Assembly (NCBI GenBank): GCA_937988865.1
Contig: CALKHV010000019.1
Span: 1-14,338, forward strand
DNA length: 14,338 nt
Reading direction: 5' to 3'
Source of the DNA: an uncultured Propionibacteriaceae bacterium
GTDB lineage: Bacteria; Actinomycetota; Actinomycetes; Propionibacteriales; Propionibacteriaceae
Translations under genes and position numbers: made by a program
The notes under the pieces: generated by a model
The model's input: the letters and a program-made list of their open reading frames with translations, nothing else
What the model was told of the DNA's origin: nothing
Databases searched by the model: none
Part shown: in pieces, positions 13,706 through 14,338 of the stretch
Layout: every line of letters begins with the position of its first letter
Numbering within the stretch: position 1 is the stretch's first letter

Positions 13706-14338
13706 TCACCAGCCCGGGTAGCGCGCCTGCCACAGGGGGTCGCGCGCCTCGACGTACTCCGAGCCACCGGGAGGGTCGCTGAGCTGGGCGACCACATCCC
13801 GTGCGAGCACGTCGAGGGGCCAGGCGAGCTCGTGGCGAGCGACCAGGTCCACCGGGAGCCGCGACGCCCCGTGGGCGGCTCCGAGCAGCGCCCCGGCGAC
13901 CGCGGCGACGGCGGCGCCCTCGGGTGCCCGGGCCGCGAGCTCCAGGGCGTCGCGGAAGCGCTCCGGCTCCGCGTGGGTGGCGGCGACGTACAGACCGCCC
14001 GCCAGCGCCGACAGCGACGTCGGGTCCGGAGCCAGCGAACGCAGCGTGTCCAGCGACGGCCCGGCGGGGGAGGCGCGCGTGGTGGGGTTGGGGGTGGCGG
14101 GCGAGGCGACGCCCACGGCATCCGCCATGGCCCGGTCGAGGGTGCCGACGAGGTGCGCCTCCACACCGAGCCCGCGCGCGGCATCCACGCCGGTGCGGAG
14201 CCCTCCGAGCACGTCATCGGCCGTCAGGGAGCACGCCGTGAGGACGACCGCCGCGCTCGTGACGTCGAGCCCGAGTTCGCTGCCGTGGGTCAGGGCGGTG
14301 GCTTCCCGGGCGAGGGCGACGGTCGCGAGGTGTCCGTG
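13706..14338 (-). CDS. ADP-ribosylglycohydrolase-like protein, C-terminal part, probably lacking catalytic Asp pair (partial)
   Basis: The frame is open from the right edge of the window to the TGA at 13706-13708, giving the last 210 residues of a longer protein. ALTHGSELGLDVTSAAVVLT near the edge matches the ALTHG region of ADP-ribosylglycohydrolases (DraG/ARH fold). VAAVAGALLGAAHGASRLPVD near the C-terminus matches the block that follows the conserved GGDxDT metal-binding motif. In this protein the motif's place is taken by APEGAA, so the two aspartates that hold magnesium are absent. Enzymes of the family remove ADP-ribose from proteins; this copy may be inactive or have another role. The N-terminal metal ligands lie outside the window. 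Inside the window a Pro/Thr/Ser-rich insert (around 14070-14120) separates helices. Third positions are strongly G/C, and there is no sign of frame breakage. Confidence 0.75.
   Translation of the reverse strand, partial: HGHLATVALAREATALTHGSELGLDVTSAAVVLTACSLTADDVLGGLRTGVDAARGLGVEAHLVGTLDRAMADAVGVASPATPNPTTRASPAGPSLDTLRSLAPDPTSLSALAGGLYVAATHAEPERFRDALELAARAPEGAAVAAVAGALLGAAHGASRLPVDLVARHELAWPLDVLARDVVAQLSDPPGGSEYVEARDPLWQARYPGW

Noticed and set aside
12067..14217. A 716-codon open frame on the minus strand
   Set aside because: It runs antisense across the complete DUF222-HNH gene, shows no domain, and is Arg/Pro/Gly-rich as expected of a shadow frame in high-GC DNA.
1..14338. CRISPR arrays, tRNA and rRNA genes, phage attachment sites
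   Set aside because: No regularly spaced repeats, cloverleaf-forming sequence, rRNA-like stretch or integrase was seen on either strand; the Cas4-like domain is not accompanied by other cas genes.

Overview
This is high-GC DNA with strong G/C preference at third codon positions. Gene content (a DUF222/13E12-type HNH protein, a secreted M28 peptidase with a PA domain, an actinobacterial-style AbiEi, a NERD protein, and IS110- and IS256-type transposase remnants) points to an actinomycete. A member of Micrococcales such as the Intrasporangiaceae is likely, but that rank is an inference from gene style, not from a marker gene.

Layout. (1) Positions 1-305, minus: the N-terminal piece of a protein with an Mrr-like PD-(D/E)XK nuclease domain, probably a type ISP-like or helicase-fused restriction enzyme that continues outside the window. 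(2) Positions 468-6906, plus: a tight four-gene run. It holds a 920-aa protein with a Cas4/AddB-like PD-(D/E)XK nuclease domain and a four-cysteine Fe-S signature, a 507-aa SF1 helicase, a DUF6308-like protein, and a NERD-domain nuclease with one membrane segment. (3) Positions 7081-8343, plus: an AbiE type IV toxin-antitoxin locus with its own palindromic operator. The antitoxin is intact, but the toxin is cut after its nucleotidyltransferase motif and joined out of frame to the C-terminal end of a Fic-family protein. (4) Positions 8559-10160, plus: a secreted M28 metallopeptidase ending in a His/Asp-rich tail. It is followed by two back-to-back hairpin terminators shared with a convergent acidic, helical hypothetical protein (10286-10885, minus). 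(5) Positions about 10985-12020: a graveyard of mobile DNA, with a 5'-truncated IS110 transposase, the first codons of an IS256-type transposase behind a start-sequestering hairpin, and a coding-like fragment that the IS256 remnant appears to interrupt. (6) Positions 12073-13626, plus: a DUF222-HNH protein behind what looks like a leaderless, LexA-type promoter. (7) Positions 13706-14338, minus: the C-terminal part of a degenerate ADP-ribosylglycohydrolase-like protein, cut by the window edge.

The left half (1-8343) reads as a defence island: nucleases, helicases, a toxin-antitoxin locus and broken Fic sequence. The most interesting candidate is the operon 468-6906. A Fe-S nuclease scaffold and a separate SF1 helicase would plausibly act together on DNA ends, in the manner of AddAB or a split RecB-helicase protein, with DUF6308 and NERD proteins as partners. 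I do not recognise this gene set as a named defence system. I cannot exclude that it has been catalogued, and no activity can be read from the sequence alone.
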